A stretch of DNA of 64,000 nt from Undibacterium sp. Jales W-56 (GCF_025548535.1 NZ_JAJLQW010000008.1:1-64000), one strand, 5' to 3'. Shown: positions 18,490 to 27,532, counted from the stretch's first letter. The notes: a model not told the origin generated them from the sequence alone. Made by a program: numbers and translations.

Positions 18490-19293
18490 CTAAACCGTCG
18501 CAACCCGATAAGCGAAGTTCAGCGCGACCAATACCAATAAAGCGGCGAACGCCCTCTGTATCGTATCCTCGCGCAGATGCCGGGCGATCTGTCGCCCTGC
18601 CAGCATGCCGAGCGCAGAGCTGACCATGAAAAACGCCGTGAACTCCAGCGGGATCACGGCACCATGCAAGACAGCGCTGCCGACACCCGCGCTGCCAACC
18701 AGGGCAATCACCAGTAAAGAAGTTGCCACCGCGCCGTGCATGCTGACATTGGTATAGCGGCGCAGCATCGGCACGATCACGAATCCGCCACCGACACCTA
18801 ATAGTCCGGTGATAAAACCCGCAACGCCGCCGATGCTTGCGATCACCACGCTGGTCGTTAAAGTCCAGTCAAATCGCCCCGTCGCCGTATTGATACACAA
18901 CAGCGCTGGCGCATTCGACGTTGGTGCAGTGACAGGTGCGGAGCCATTGATCAGACGCACGGCGACGACCAGCAGGATCCCGGCGAACACAGCCATCAGC
19001 CAGGTTTGCGATAATTGATGCGCCACCAGGACGCCGGCTGAAGTCAGCGGCATGCCGACCAGCGCCATGATGATCGCGGCGCGATACCGTACCAGCTTTT
19101 TACGAAACCCCTCTACCGCGCCGACCAGCGCACCCGCAGTGACTGCCAACAAAGCCACGGGCATCGCTTGCTGCATCTGCCATCCCATCGCCTCGACCAG
19201 CGCAGGAACGGCGATGATGCCGCCGCCAGCGCCGGTCAAGCCCATCACCGCGCCGACGACCAGACCTATGATTAAGGCAAACAGGATGCTCAT
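18490..19293 (-). CDS. TSUP-family sulfite/anion exporter (TauE/SafE)
   Basis: A 267-residue membrane protein with about eight helices in two repeats. Each repeat starts with a glycine-rich motif (MGLTGAGGGIIAVPAL and TGLLGVGGGFVIVPML), the TauE/SafE signature. Family members export sulfite, sulfoacetate or related anions. It is the last gene of a minus-strand group behind the BigR-like regulator and two YeeE/YedE genes, 49 bp after the second. Disposing of sulfite produced by the persulfide dioxygenase is the likely job here, by inference. Confidence 0.88.
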   Translation of the reverse strand: MSILFALIIGLVVGAVMGLTGAGGGIIAVPALVEAMGWQMQQAMPVALLAVTAGALVGAVEGFRKKLVRYRAAIIMALVGMPLTSAGVLVAHQLSQTWLMAVFAGILLVVAVRLINGSAPVTAPTSNAPALLCINTATGRFDWTLTTSVVIASIGGVAGFITGLLGVGGGFVIVPMLRRYTNVSMHGAVATSLLVIALVGSAGVGSAVLHGAVIPLEFTAFFMVSSALGMLAGRQIARHLREDTIQRAFAALLVLVALNFAYRVATV

Positions 19294-19342
19294 TTTTTGA
19301 CTCGGTTATACCGCATTAGGATGGCGAAAAAATAGTGTCCGG

Positions 19343-19762
19343 CTAGGTGCGCCTGCGTTCCAACCAGTTGAACAAGCTCATGCCGGCGACCATCGCGACC
19401 ACGAAAACTGCGCCCTTCAATACGCCTGCGCCCAGCAGCACAATTGCCGGCCCCGGACAAATCCCGGCCAGGCCCCAGCCCGCGCCGAATAGCACACTGC
19501 CGATCACCAGACGACGATCAATCAAACGGCTGGCCGGGATCATCAAGGGCAAACCCAGCAACGATTTTTGCCAGGTACGCACGATGGCAAACGCCCCACC
19601 TGCTACCAAGATCGCACCCGCCATTACCAATCCCAACGACGGATCCCAACTGCCGGCCACATCAAGAAAACCCAGTACTTTGGCCGGATCGGCCATTCCT
19701 GCGACAATCAGACCGACGCCAAAAATCAATCCGGCAATCAAGGCAAAAAGTATCGTCATCAT
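19343..19762 (-). CDS. YeeE/YedE-type sulfur transport protein, C-terminal half type
   Basis: A 139-residue membrane protein with four helices and the GAGWGLAGICPGPAIV motif of the YeeE/YedE family, which moves thiosulfate or related sulfur species. It is half the length of E. coli YeeE, and together with the upstream gene it forms a two-gene version. The ATGATGA start overlaps the upstream stop by four bases, so the halves are translationally coupled and probably assemble as a heteromer. The Cys in GICPGP matches the conserved substrate-handling Cys position. Confidence 0.85.
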   Translation of the reverse strand: MMTILFALIAGLIFGVGLIVAGMADPAKVLGFLDVAGSWDPSLGLVMAGAILVAGGAFAIVRTWQKSLLGLPLMIPASRLIDRRLVIGSVLFGAGWGLAGICPGPAIVLLGAGVLKGAVFVVAMVAGMSLFNWLERRRT

Positions 19763-20208
19763 GCCGCTCCCGTCATACGCAGGACAAGATGCCGCACCAG
19801 ATACACCACCAGAAAACCCGATCCCATAAAAGTCGCCGTCGCCACCAGCGAACGCACAGAAAAACGCGACAAGCCGCAGACGCCGTGGCCGCTGGTACAA
19901 CCCGAGCCATAGCGCGTGCCGACGCCGACCAACAAACCCGCGACCACCAGGGTCAGCCAATCCGCATCGACCGTCACCGCCGGCAATCGGGCAAACCAGC
20001 GTAACAGGAGCGGCGCCAGCAACAGGCCTGCCACAAACGCAGCGCGCCATTGCCAGTCGCGGCGCACAGGCTGCAATAGCCCCGCCAAGATCCCGCTGAT
20101 GCCGGCGATCCGCCCATTAAAGCTCATCAACAAGGCCGCTGCCAGGCCGATCAAGGCACCGCCGGCAAGCGCAGTCCAGGGTGTAAAAACTTGCCATGCA
20201 ATCGTCAT
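19759..20208 (-). CDS. YeeE/YedE-type sulfur transport protein, N-terminal half type
   Basis: A 149-residue membrane protein with the conserved GVGTRYGSGCTSGHGVCGLSR motif region, rich in Cys, typical of YeeE/YedE thiosulfate transporters. Start ATG 20208 follows GGAG at eight bases, so the longer frame starting at 20238 was rejected. The stop overlaps the next gene's start. It is the first structural gene after the BigR-like regulator, 104 bp downstream. Confidence 0.86.
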   Translation of the reverse strand: MTIAWQVFTPWTALAGGALIGLAAALLMSFNGRIAGISGILAGLLQPVRRDWQWRAAFVAGLLLAPLLLRWFARLPAVTVDADWLTLVVAGLLVGVGTRYGSGCTSGHGVCGLSRFSVRSLVATATFMGSGFLVVYLVRHLVLRMTGAA

Positions 20209-20312
20209 CAGAATTTCTCCGCCATTACATACTCCCAATCAAATTTCATAAAACCGGCTTAGAACCGCTTTATTCATTGCGGATTAAAAATATACTCCAT
20301 CCTGTATTGCAA

Positions 20313-20627
20313 TTACTCAGGGCAATACAAGGAATACATCAGCTCTAAAAGATGCAAGACCTTGGGATCCGCCACCGAGTAGTAAATACGCTTGCCATCG
20401 CGTCGCGTATCGACCAGTCCCTCGGCACGCAACACGCCCAGTTGCTGCGACAAACTAGGTTGATGCAGGTCCAGCAGTTCTTCCAGCTCGCTGACCGATT
20501 TTTCGCCCTGGCTGAGCTGACACAGCAAGAGCAGGCGATCCTCGTTCGCCAGTGCACGCAAGGTGCTGGTAGCGGCTTGTGCCGCGCTGCGCATTTGCGC
20601 AATATCAATGAGTTGGTCGGTTGCCAT
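20313..20627 (-). CDS. bigR: ArsR/SmtB-family regulator, BigR/SqrR-like persulfide sensor
   Basis: A winged-helix repressor of 104 residues from ATG 20627. The recognition region is LDLHQPSLSQQLGVLRAEGLV. Two cysteines, Cys36 (LLLLCQLSQGEKSV) and Cys102 (SLYCPE near the C-terminus), lie where BigR and SqrR carry the pair that forms a disulfide or tetrasulfide on sensing reactive sulfur. The metal-site motif ELCVCDL of ArsR/SmtB is absent (ELEELLDLH). It is divergent from the persulfide-dioxygenase-like gene and heads the YeeE/TSUP group, so it probably represses both. The symbol is assigned by similarity only. Confidence 0.85.
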   Translation of the reverse strand: MATDQLIDIAQMRSAAQAATSTLRALANEDRLLLLCQLSQGEKSVSELEELLDLHQPSLSQQLGVLRAEGLVDTRRDGKRIYYSVADPKVLHLLELMYSLYCPE

Positions 20628-20649
20628 AAGAATTAAACACAATTTATTT

Positions 20650-20700
20650 GACTACATTCTATATTTTGATATTATGTAAGTCAATATATTATTATTGAGT
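20650..20700. promoter_or_regulatory. Candidate BigR-type operator region
   Basis: The 78-bp gap between the divergent regulator and hydrolase genes is very AT-rich. It contains the perfect inverted repeat TCAATA-N6-TATTGA at 20681-20698 and an adjacent ATATTTTGATATTAT stretch at 20661-20675. The position overlaps where both promoters must lie. ArsR-family regulators bind such AT-rich imperfect palindromes. Confidence 0.6.
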
Positions 20701-20705
20701 AGAAT

Positions 20706-21578
20706 ATGAAAGCCCCAATGAAAGCGCAGATACAAGCCTTCTTTGATCGAATCACCTGCACGGTCAGTTATGTCGTGTTCGATACGGATGGCGGACGCGC
20801 CGCCGTGATCGATAGCGTGCTGAATTACGACCACAAATCCGGCCGTACCAGCACCGCTTCGGCCGACCAGATCCTGCAATTTATCCGCGACCATCAATTG
20901 CAGCTCGACTGGATTTTAGAAACCCACGCGCACGCCGATCACCTGTCCGCCGCGCATTATCTGCAAGAAAAAATCGGCGGCAAAATCGCGATCGGGGCGC
21001 ATATCAATCAAGTGCAAAAAGTATTCAAGGGATTGTTTAATCTCGAATCGAGTTTCGCGATTGACGGTTCGCAGTTCGATTATTTATTTGCCGAAGATGA
21101 GGAATTCCAGATCGGCAGCCTGACCGCCAAAGCCTGGTTCGTGCCGGGTCACACGCCTGCTGACATGGCTTACCAGATCGGCGATGCGGTCTTTGTCGGC
21201 GACACTTTATTCATGCCTGACGTGGGCACTGCGCGCTGCGACTTCCCGGGCGGCGATGCCCATTTGCTGTATCAGTCGATCAAGAAATTGTTGGCGCTGC
21301 CCGAACCGACCAGGCTGTTTATGTGTCACGATTACCCGCCGGATGAACGCGCTGCGCAATGGATGTGCACCGTCGCCGACCAGCGCAAGCAGAATATCCA
21401 TGTGCATGATGGCGTCAGCGAAACCGCTTTCATTGCGATGCGCACCAAGCGCGATGCCAGCCTTGAGATGCCGCTGCTGATTTTGCCATCGGTGCAAGTG
21501 AATATTCGTGCCGGCGCGTTACCGCCGGCAGAAGACAACGGGGTACGGTATTTAAAAATTCCGCTGAACGGCATTTAA
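20706..21578 (+). CDS. MBL-fold persulfide dioxygenase-like hydrolase (Blh/ETHE1-like)
   Basis: A cytosolic metallo-beta-lactamase-fold enzyme of 290 residues. The metal motif is ETHAHADHLSA (His74, His76, Asp78, His79), with PGHTPADMAY and GDTLFMPDVGTARCDFPGG giving the remaining ligands as in ETHE1/Blh. These enzymes oxidise glutathione persulfide to sulfite. Divergent linkage to the BigR-like gene and to sulfur transporters matches the Xylella/Agrobacterium bigR-blh operon type. A second Met at residue 5 is an alternative start. Confidence 0.88.
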   Translation: MKAPMKAQIQAFFDRITCTVSYVVFDTDGGRAAVIDSVLNYDHKSGRTSTASADQILQFIRDHQLQLDWILETHAHADHLSAAHYLQEKIGGKIAIGAHINQVQKVFKGLFNLESSFAIDGSQFDYLFAEDEEFQIGSLTAKAWFVPGHTPADMAYQIGDAVFVGDTLFMPDVGTARCDFPGGDAHLLYQSIKKLLALPEPTRLFMCHDYPPDERAAQWMCTVADQRKQNIHVHDGVSETAFIAMRTKRDASLEMPLLILPSVQVNIRAGALPPAEDNGVRYLKIPLNGI

Positions 21579-21613
21579 GGCGAATGCAGTGAACTGATCG
21601 TATGCCAATCTGC

Positions 21614-22918
21614 TCAGAGATTTTGTTTGGGATGAATGCGCACCAGGACAATACGCGGGCCGTTCATTTTTTTGACCACGGCATCAAAACGCTCGAATTC
21701 GATTTTTTGCCCCTCGGTCGGCAGATCACCGAGCGTATGCATGATCAATCCGCCGATCGATTCGACCTCTTCGCTATCGAGATCAATACCCAGAGCGATG
21801 CCGAGCGTGAACAAAGGCAAACTCCCTTTGCCCATCAAGGTACCGTCATCCAGAACGACCCAATCGTTTTCATTTAAACGGAATTCATCGCGAATCTGGC
21901 CGACCAGGGCACCGAGTAAATTATCCAGTGTCAAAAAGCCCAGCGGCTTGCTTTCTTTGTAGCCGACAATCGCAAAATGCGGTGCGCCTTTACGGAAGCG
22001 ACGGAATAATTCGAGTGCTGGCATGGTCGGCGGAACAAACTCAACCTGACGCAAATGATCGCTTAAATCATCGAGCGTTTTGCCGCTCTGCTGCGCTAAA
22101 AATAAATCTTTCAGATGCAACATACCGAGTACCGTCTCGCCATCGGCATCGAGATAAGGATAGCGGCTGAAACGATTGCGGTACGCGGTTTCCATATTCT
22201 CCGCCAGGCTTTGGTCCTTATGCATGGCGACCACTTCGCTGAACGGACGCATCAGATCGGATACTTCCAGGTCGCCGAAATCCAGCATCTGCGCCATGAT
22301 GCCCCACTCATCGGGGGTCAGTTTTTTGCTGCCATGACTGCCACGCAAAATCAGCTTGAGCTCATCCGGTGAATAATGCGCATCAGTGCCGTGAGAGGCA
22401 TCCAGACCCAGCCATTTCAAGACTTTATTCGCACTGAAATTCAGCGTCCAGATCGCCGGATACATGATCCAGTAAAACCCATACAGCGCCGGTGCGGTCC
22501 ATAATGAAACGCGCTCAGGCATGCGGATTGCCATCGATTTCGGCGCCAGCTCGCCTACCACGATATGCAAAAATGAGATCACAAAGAAAGCGAAAAAGAA
22601 GGCTATGCCGTGTATCAACTCTAGCGAAGTCACTCCCAGCGTGACCAGTAAAGGCTCCAGCAGCCGGGCAAACGCAGGCTCACCGATCCAGCCCAGCCCC
22701 AGAGACGCCAGTGTAATGCCGAGTTGACAGGCAGAAAGATAGGCATCCAGATGTTGATGCACCGTGCCCAGCAAGCGTCCGCGTACACCGCCTGTTTTGG
22801 CAATGCTGCGAACCCGCGTCTGACGCAATTTCACCAGACCAAATTCAGCCGCCACGAAAAAACCATTTAATACCACCAAAAACAGCGCGGCAATCACCAG
22901 CAAAAGGTTATTCAACAC
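21614..22918 (-). CDS. CNNM/CorC-HlyC family membrane transporter
   Basis: A 434-residue protein from GTG 22918. The N-terminal DUF21/CNNM membrane domain has three to four helices (LLLVIAALFLVVLNGFFVAAEFGLVKL at the start). Two CBS motifs follow (about 215-335; DLMRPFSEVVAMHKDQSL), then the CorC-HlyC C-terminal domain (about 350-430). The family is implicated in Mg2+/Co2+ efflux, not haemolysis despite the old name. The start is uncertain: TTG 22915 and upstream TTG 22939 are alternatives, and no strong ribosome binding site was seen. Confidence 0.85.
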   Translation of the reverse strand: MLNNLLLVIAALFLVVLNGFFVAAEFGLVKLRQTRVRSIAKTGGVRGRLLGTVHQHLDAYLSACQLGITLASLGLGWIGEPAFARLLEPLLVTLGVTSLELIHGIAFFFAFFVISFLHIVVGELAPKSMAIRMPERVSLWTAPALYGFYWIMYPAIWTLNFSANKVLKWLGLDASHGTDAHYSPDELKLILRGSHGSKKLTPDEWGIMAQMLDFGDLEVSDLMRPFSEVVAMHKDQSLAENMETAYRNRFSRYPYLDADGETVLGMLHLKDLFLAQQSGKTLDDLSDHLRQVEFVPPTMPALELFRRFRKGAPHFAIVGYKESKPLGFLTLDNLLGALVGQIRDEFRLNENDWVVLDDGTLMGKGSLPLFTLGIALGIDLDSEEVESIGGLIMHTLGDLPTEGQKIEFERFDAVVKKMNGPRIVLVRIHPKQNL

Positions 22919-23106
22919 ACACTTTCTATGAACGGACAAGCCGATACTGTAGTCGAAAATTGACTATTTGCACATTGTGGATGGAACTAATCGCCATTGT
23001 CCTGGATCGCACCCAACCCATGTATTCCCATATACCGCCCACAATGAATGTCAAATTGACATAAAATCGGACCAAGCTCCTTCGTCCGAAGGAACAGGAG
23101 AACATA

Positions 23107-25155
23107 TTGTCTATTGATAGCACCCTCAGTCATATCGTCGAAGCCAGGTTGCAAGATCCAGAATATCGCGACATCCATTTATTACGCGAGCTGATCGCCA
23201 GCTTGCGCCCTACCCATCATCGTAAGATCGAACAGGCCACCGATAACATTCGCGCCCTGTGCTACGTGCTGCGCCAGCATCCGGCCTGGTCAAGAGAATT
23301 AAGGGAATACATTGCTTGCGTCCTGACGACACGTAAAACCGTGCACTTGTTAACCGACACCGGCATCACGCAAAACGTCGGCTTCTGGACAGCCGCGTCG
23401 CAGCGGATAGCAGAAAAATTTTTGCCGCCGCTGGTGAACGACGACTACATCAAAGATGTGTTCGGACAACTGTTTGATCGGAATACGGACCATCATTGGG
23501 TCGATGGTGTCGCTGACACGGTCTGGCTGGATTTGTTCAAATGCCTGGGGTTTAAGGTCAGCAATCCGCGCACTACCTATGCAGCACTGACGCAAGAAGT
23601 GCTGAGCGCCATCCAGGTTTTGTCCTACCGCATCACGACGATCGGACTGGAAGCCGAACTGGTCAGGAACTATCCCGACATAGAAAAATTCGAATCGCCA
23701 TTCCTGCGTCAGAACGATGCCATCAACGACTATGTGACGCAATACAGCAACTGGCTGATCGACAAAAAGAGCGAGCGTGAAGATAGCCTGCATATTGAAG
23801 TCCTGCTCACGCAGTGCGAAGAAGTCGTGCAAAAAATCCGCAAGGTAGCCGCACTGCAAGGGGTTTCTGTCAGTCTGACCCGCCTGCTATTGCGCCTGAC
23901 ACAAAGTATCCGCCGTCTCAGAACCATGCTGGGTTTATTGGATTCGCGCAGCTCAGGAGAGGCAAGCGAAATTGGCGTGGGCTTATTAAAAGAATTGGTA
24001 TTGGCGGACAATAAGCGCAGCAGTATTCGCGATCTGATCCAGACCAACACGGAGTTACTGTCGCTGCAAATGACCGAGCGCGCCGGCAAAAGCGGTGAAC
24101 ACTATGTCACCAGCAATCGCAGCGAATGGCTGGCCATGATGCGTTCCGCGCTGGGGGCGGGATTTATCGTCGGCTTTATGGCGACCATCAAAATCCTGTT
24201 CGGCAAGCTGATCTTGGCGCCGTTTGGCTACGCGGTTTTGTATAGCTTGAATTATTCGTTCGGCTTCATGCTGGTGCATGTCTTGCACATGACGATTGCG
24301 ACCAAGCAGCCCGCCATGACGGCCGCCCTGATCGCCAAATCGATCGACCAGGGCAAACAGAAACTCGATGAGCTGGTCGAACTGATCGTCCGGGTTTTAC
24401 GTTCGCAATTTATTGCAATTATCGGCAACGTCGCCCTCGCGATACCGACCGCCTATGCGATTGCCTGGGCCTGGTATGCGATCCACGGTCAGCATCTGGT
24501 AACGCCGGACAAGGCCCATCATTTGCTGGAGGATATCGATCCTTTTCATAGTCTGGCATTGCCGCATGCAGCGATTGCCGGCGTCTGCCTGTTTTTATCG
24601 GGACTGATTTCGGGTTATTACGATAATAAGGCGAGCTATTCGAATATCCCGGCGCGTCTGCGTCAATTAAGCTGGCTCAGGAAACTATTGGGCGAACAGC
24701 GCCTGCAGCGCACCACCGATTATATTGGGGACAATCTCGGCGCACTGGCAGGTAATTTTTTCTTTGGCGTAATGCTTGGCACGATAGGTCAGCTCGGTGC
24801 ATTTTTCGGTTTGCCGATTGATATCCGGCATATCACTTTTTCCAGCGCGAACTTTGCCTTTGCACTGGTCGGCCTCGATCAGGTGATGTCATGGCAAGTC
24901 GTCGCGACCTCGCTGGGCGGAATTATCCTGATCGGTCTGGTGAACCTGGGGGTCAGCTTCAGCCTGGCGATGATGGTGGCATTGCGCTCCAGACGAGTGA
25001 GTTTTGGTCGCGGCAATACGCTCAACAGATTACTCTGGCGACGCTTCATTAGCGGCACCAGGGACTTTTTCCTGCCCCCGAAAGATCTGCCGGTTGAGAC
25101 GCCGGAAGCTGCGGCGACTTCAACTGAAAAAGCGAATGACAAGCCATCTCACTAA
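23107..25155 (+). CDS. gcr: Gcr-type membrane protein (annotated 'site-specific recombinase')
   Basis: A 682-residue protein of the family labelled SpecificRecomb/Gcr from the gonococcal gcr gene. A mostly helical cytosolic N-terminal half (1-340) precedes a C-terminal half with about six to seven hydrophobic segments (350-370, 380-400, 440-465, 500-520, 560-580, 600-650). No tyrosine or serine recombinase catalytic motif is visible, so the recombinase label is doubtful. The TTG start is supported by AGGAG seven bases upstream. A DUF4239 gene follows 32 bp later on the same strand. Confidence 0.8.
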   Translation: MSIDSTLSHIVEARLQDPEYRDIHLLRELIASLRPTHHRKIEQATDNIRALCYVLRQHPAWSRELREYIACVLTTRKTVHLLTDTGITQNVGFWTAASQRIAEKFLPPLVNDDYIKDVFGQLFDRNTDHHWVDGVADTVWLDLFKCLGFKVSNPRTTYAALTQEVLSAIQVLSYRITTIGLEAELVRNYPDIEKFESPFLRQNDAINDYVTQYSNWLIDKKSEREDSLHIEVLLTQCEEVVQKIRKVAALQGVSVSLTRLLLRLTQSIRRLRTMLGLLDSRSSGEASEIGVGLLKELVLADNKRSSIRDLIQTNTELLSLQMTERAGKSGEHYVTSNRSEWLAMMRSALGAGFIVGFMATIKILFGKLILAPFGYAVLYSLNYSFGFMLVHVLHMTIATKQPAMTAALIAKSIDQGKQKLDELVELIVRVLRSQFIAIIGNVALAIPTAYAIAWAWYAIHGQHLVTPDKAHHLLEDIDPFHSLALPHAAIAGVCLFLSGLISGYYDNKASYSNIPARLRQLSWLRKLLGEQRLQRTTDYIGDNLGALAGNFFFGVMLGTIGQLGAFFGLPIDIRHITFSSANFAFALVGLDQVMSWQVVATSLGGIILIGLVNLGVSFSLAMMVALRSRRVSFGRGNTLNRLLWRRFISGTRDFFLPPKDLPVETPEAAATSTEKANDKPSH

Positions 25156-25187
25156 CATTAATCTCAACAACTATCAGGACTGATCGA

Positions 25188-25961
25188 ATGGAAATTTTGT
25201 ATCGAATCGATGCGTGGAAAATCGCTCTCACCTTGTTGATTTTTTTATTTTTCGTGATTGAGTTGAGTTACCGGCTTGGTACCCGCAGCGATCCGCTCGC
25301 GTACGAAAAATCAAGCTCGGTATTTTCTACCTTGATGGGTGCTGCGCTGGCGCTACTTGGTCTGTTGCTGGCCTTTTCCTTTGCGATGGCATCGGCCAGA
25401 TACGACTTGCGCAAGGGCGTCATCCTCAAGGAAGCGAATGCCATCGGCACCACCTATCTGCGCAGTGATTTGCTCGAACCTGCAGTAAGAGAGCAAGTCA
25501 AAAGTAAGTTAAAGCGTTACGCAGAAGTCAGGCTGGCCGCACATCAAGCCGGCATCGATTCCCAAAAACAGCAAGAAGTGAGTCAATCCACCGGCAAATT
25601 GCAAGACGAGATCTGGGCCATTGCCAGTAGCGAATTACGCCGCGAACGACAAATTAATAATTCCCTGTTTGTACAGGCACTCAATGACATGATCGATGTC
25701 AGTACCGAACAAAACGATGCACATGAAAATCATGTTCCAGAGTCGGTGTTCTGGCTACTTTTTATCTCAGCCTTACTCACTGCCGCGCTCAGCGGTTATG
25801 CCTGCGGCGCAATCGGCAACCGCAATCTGATGGCGACCAGTGTTTTCGCGCTGTTAGTCGCCTTGGTTATTTTTTCTATCATTGATCTGGACAGACCGCA
25901 GCGCGGCCTGATTCAAGTCACTCAGCATCCTATGCAACTCTTGCTGAACGGCATGCACTGA
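25188..25961 (+). CDS. DUF4239 (bestrophin-like) membrane protein
   Basis: A 257-residue membrane protein with two N-terminal helices (10-30 and 50-70) and two C-terminal helices (187-207, 215-233). Between them is a charged helical segment starting ARYDLRKGVILKEANAIGTTYLR, characteristic of the bestrophin-like domain family DUF4239. Function is unknown. It lies 32 bp after the Gcr-type gene, probably cotranscribed. Confidence 0.7.
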   Translation: MEILYRIDAWKIALTLLIFLFFVIELSYRLGTRSDPLAYEKSSSVFSTLMGAALALLGLLLAFSFAMASARYDLRKGVILKEANAIGTTYLRSDLLEPAVREQVKSKLKRYAEVRLAAHQAGIDSQKQQEVSQSTGKLQDEIWAIASSELRRERQINNSLFVQALNDMIDVSTEQNDAHENHVPESVFWLLFISALLTAALSGYACGAIGNRNLMATSVFALLVALVIFSIIDLDRPQRGLIQVTQHPMQLLLNGMH

Positions 25962-26122
25962 ATAGTCAAAACGTATTGATGATGAAATAAAGTCAACCAT
26001 GACTGACCCTGATACGTTAATCACGGACCACTGCCATAACAATGGATGGTATCGGCCTCCCTGTTTTCCCCCTGTTTCTGATTCATCAGTTTGTTCTAAT
26101 TCCAACTATAGGAGCAGCATCC

Positions 26123-27118
26123 ATGCCATTGCCTTACTCCACTTTGAATCGCGGCAGCCTTGCATTCGCGATTGCACTGATCGCCTCTCAAAGCGCATTC
26201 GCCAACGACTACAGTGCGCTGTTCAAAGCAAAGAAATATGATGAAGTGGAACATCTCGCCAGCACCAGGTTGCATGCAGAACCGAACAATGCGGATGCAC
26301 TGATTGCAAAGATCGATCTGATCTTAATGGAAGGCAAAGAAAATCGCCTCGACGACGCCAGCAAGCTCGCTGAACAATGTATCAGCGCCAATCCAGGCAA
26401 TTCGGAATGCCAGACATCGCTAGGTAATGTGCTCGGCACCAAGGCGATGATGGGCGGCATCATGTCGGCGATCGGTTACGCAAGCAAAATCCGCGATGCT
26501 TTTAAAAAAGCGGTTGAGCTGGATCCTAAAAATTTCGCCGCACGCGATGGTTTGCTGCAGTACTACCTGCAGGCACCCAGCATTGCCGGCGGCGGCAAAG
26601 GCAAGGCGCAAAATCTGATCGACGATACCGCCAAGATCAATGCCGCAGCCAGCACGCTGATGCAAGCCAAACTCGATTTGTCCGAGGAAAAATTCTCGCG
26701 CGCCGAATCCTCTGCGCTATCGGTGAATGTCGCGGGCTCTGAGGTGCTCGGCGATATGCAGCGCGGGGTATTGCAAAATATCGGCGGATTGTATGTGCAG
26801 CAAAAAAAATACGCCGATGCTTCACGTATTTTCCAGGAAATTCAACAACGCTTTCCGGATAAAGATACCGGTACTTACGGCATGGCGCGAACGCTGCAAG
26901 AACAGGGCTTGTATAAAGATGCCTTAAGTTATTTTGAAAAAGCCCTGGCTGTCGAAACCCATGCTCACACTTACTACCGGATCGCCCAATGCTGGCAAGC
27001 GGTCAGCGACAAAGTCAAGGCAATCACGACATTTGAAAAAGCCCTGAATTTCAAGCCGCAACTGCCAAAACGCATGAAAGAAGATGCCGAAGCGCAGTTA
27101 AAAACGCTGCGTAGCTAA
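26123..27118 (+). CDS. Exported TPR-repeat protein
   Basis: A 331-residue protein from ATG 26123 (AGGAG eight bases upstream). It has a signal peptide ending near SAFAND (about 26), then helical TPR repeats along the rest (AFKKAVELDPKNFAARDGLLQ, ALSYFEKALAVETHAHTYYR, AITTFEKALNFKPQ). It probably acts in the periplasm as a scaffold, but the partner is unknown. An upstream in-frame ATG at 26042 was rejected because it precedes the signal peptide. A 10-bp hairpin follows 36 bp after the stop. Confidence 0.8.
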   Translation: MPLPYSTLNRGSLAFAIALIASQSAFANDYSALFKAKKYDEVEHLASTRLHAEPNNADALIAKIDLILMEGKENRLDDASKLAEQCISANPGNSECQTSLGNVLGTKAMMGGIMSAIGYASKIRDAFKKAVELDPKNFAARDGLLQYYLQAPSIAGGGKGKAQNLIDDTAKINAAASTLMQAKLDLSEEKFSRAESSALSVNVAGSEVLGDMQRGVLQNIGGLYVQQKKYADASRIFQEIQQRFPDKDTGTYGMARTLQEQGLYKDALSYFEKALAVETHAHTYYRIAQCWQAVSDKVKAITTFEKALNFKPQLPKRMKEDAEAQLKTLRS

Positions 27119-27154
27119 GGCCGGTTTCATCACTGTTTTACTCAAGTAAAATTG

Positions 27155-27184
27155 TCGTCGCCACCCCGCCAGGTGTGGCGACGA
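27155..27184 (+). terminator. Hairpin after the TPR gene, possible terminator
   Basis: Perfect 10-bp arms TCGTCGCCAC (27155-27164) and GTGGCGACGA (27175-27184) with a 10-nt loop. Only two T residues follow, so it is not a standard rho-independent terminator. It may instead protect the 3' end of the transcript. Confidence 0.45.
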
Positions 27185-27430
27185 TTCCATCATCGTCAAG
27201 TTCACCGGCAGTTTGCAAGGTATGCAGCCGGTTACGAATTTCACCCGTCACTCACCCGACAACGACTCATTTGCGCTCCGTCTAGATGACAGCTCACAGA
27301 ACTGCGCAGCGCTCCGCCAAATCGCTCCGAATAAATAATTTAAACGATTTTTGTATTTTTTAACGATAAATTGGCGGCGATTACCCACAGATAACAGTCA
27401 TTGACATGTCATAAATTTGTGCATCCCGGC

Positions 27431-27440
27431 CAAACGTTTG
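27431..27440. promoter_or_regulatory. LacI-type operator half-strength copy
   Basis: CAAACGTTTG is a perfect 10-bp palindrome identical to the core of the operator at 27519-27532. The two centres are 90 bp apart, which would allow looping. Confidence 0.45.
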
Positions 27441-27488
27441 AAATTTGCAACAGTATTTAACATTTTTCCTTAAAAAAAACACAAATTC

Positions 27489-27518
27489 TTGACTTGCTTA
27501 ATTAGACATCAGTTAATA
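27489..27518 (+). promoter_or_regulatory. Candidate sigma-70 promoter before the PHP gene
   Basis: TTGACT at 27489-27494 is followed after 18 bp by TTAATA at 27513-27518. The -35 box is near consensus and the -10 box is weak, as expected for a regulated promoter. A palindromic operator starts on the next base. Confidence 0.5.
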
Positions 27519-27532
27519 CGCAAACGTTTGCG
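27519..27532. promoter_or_regulatory. LacI/GalR-type operator palindrome
   Basis: CGCAAACGTTTGCG is a perfect 14-bp palindrome with the central CG pair typical of LacI/GalR-family operators. It directly abuts the candidate -10 box, a position suited to repression. No LacI-family gene is in the window. Confidence 0.6.
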
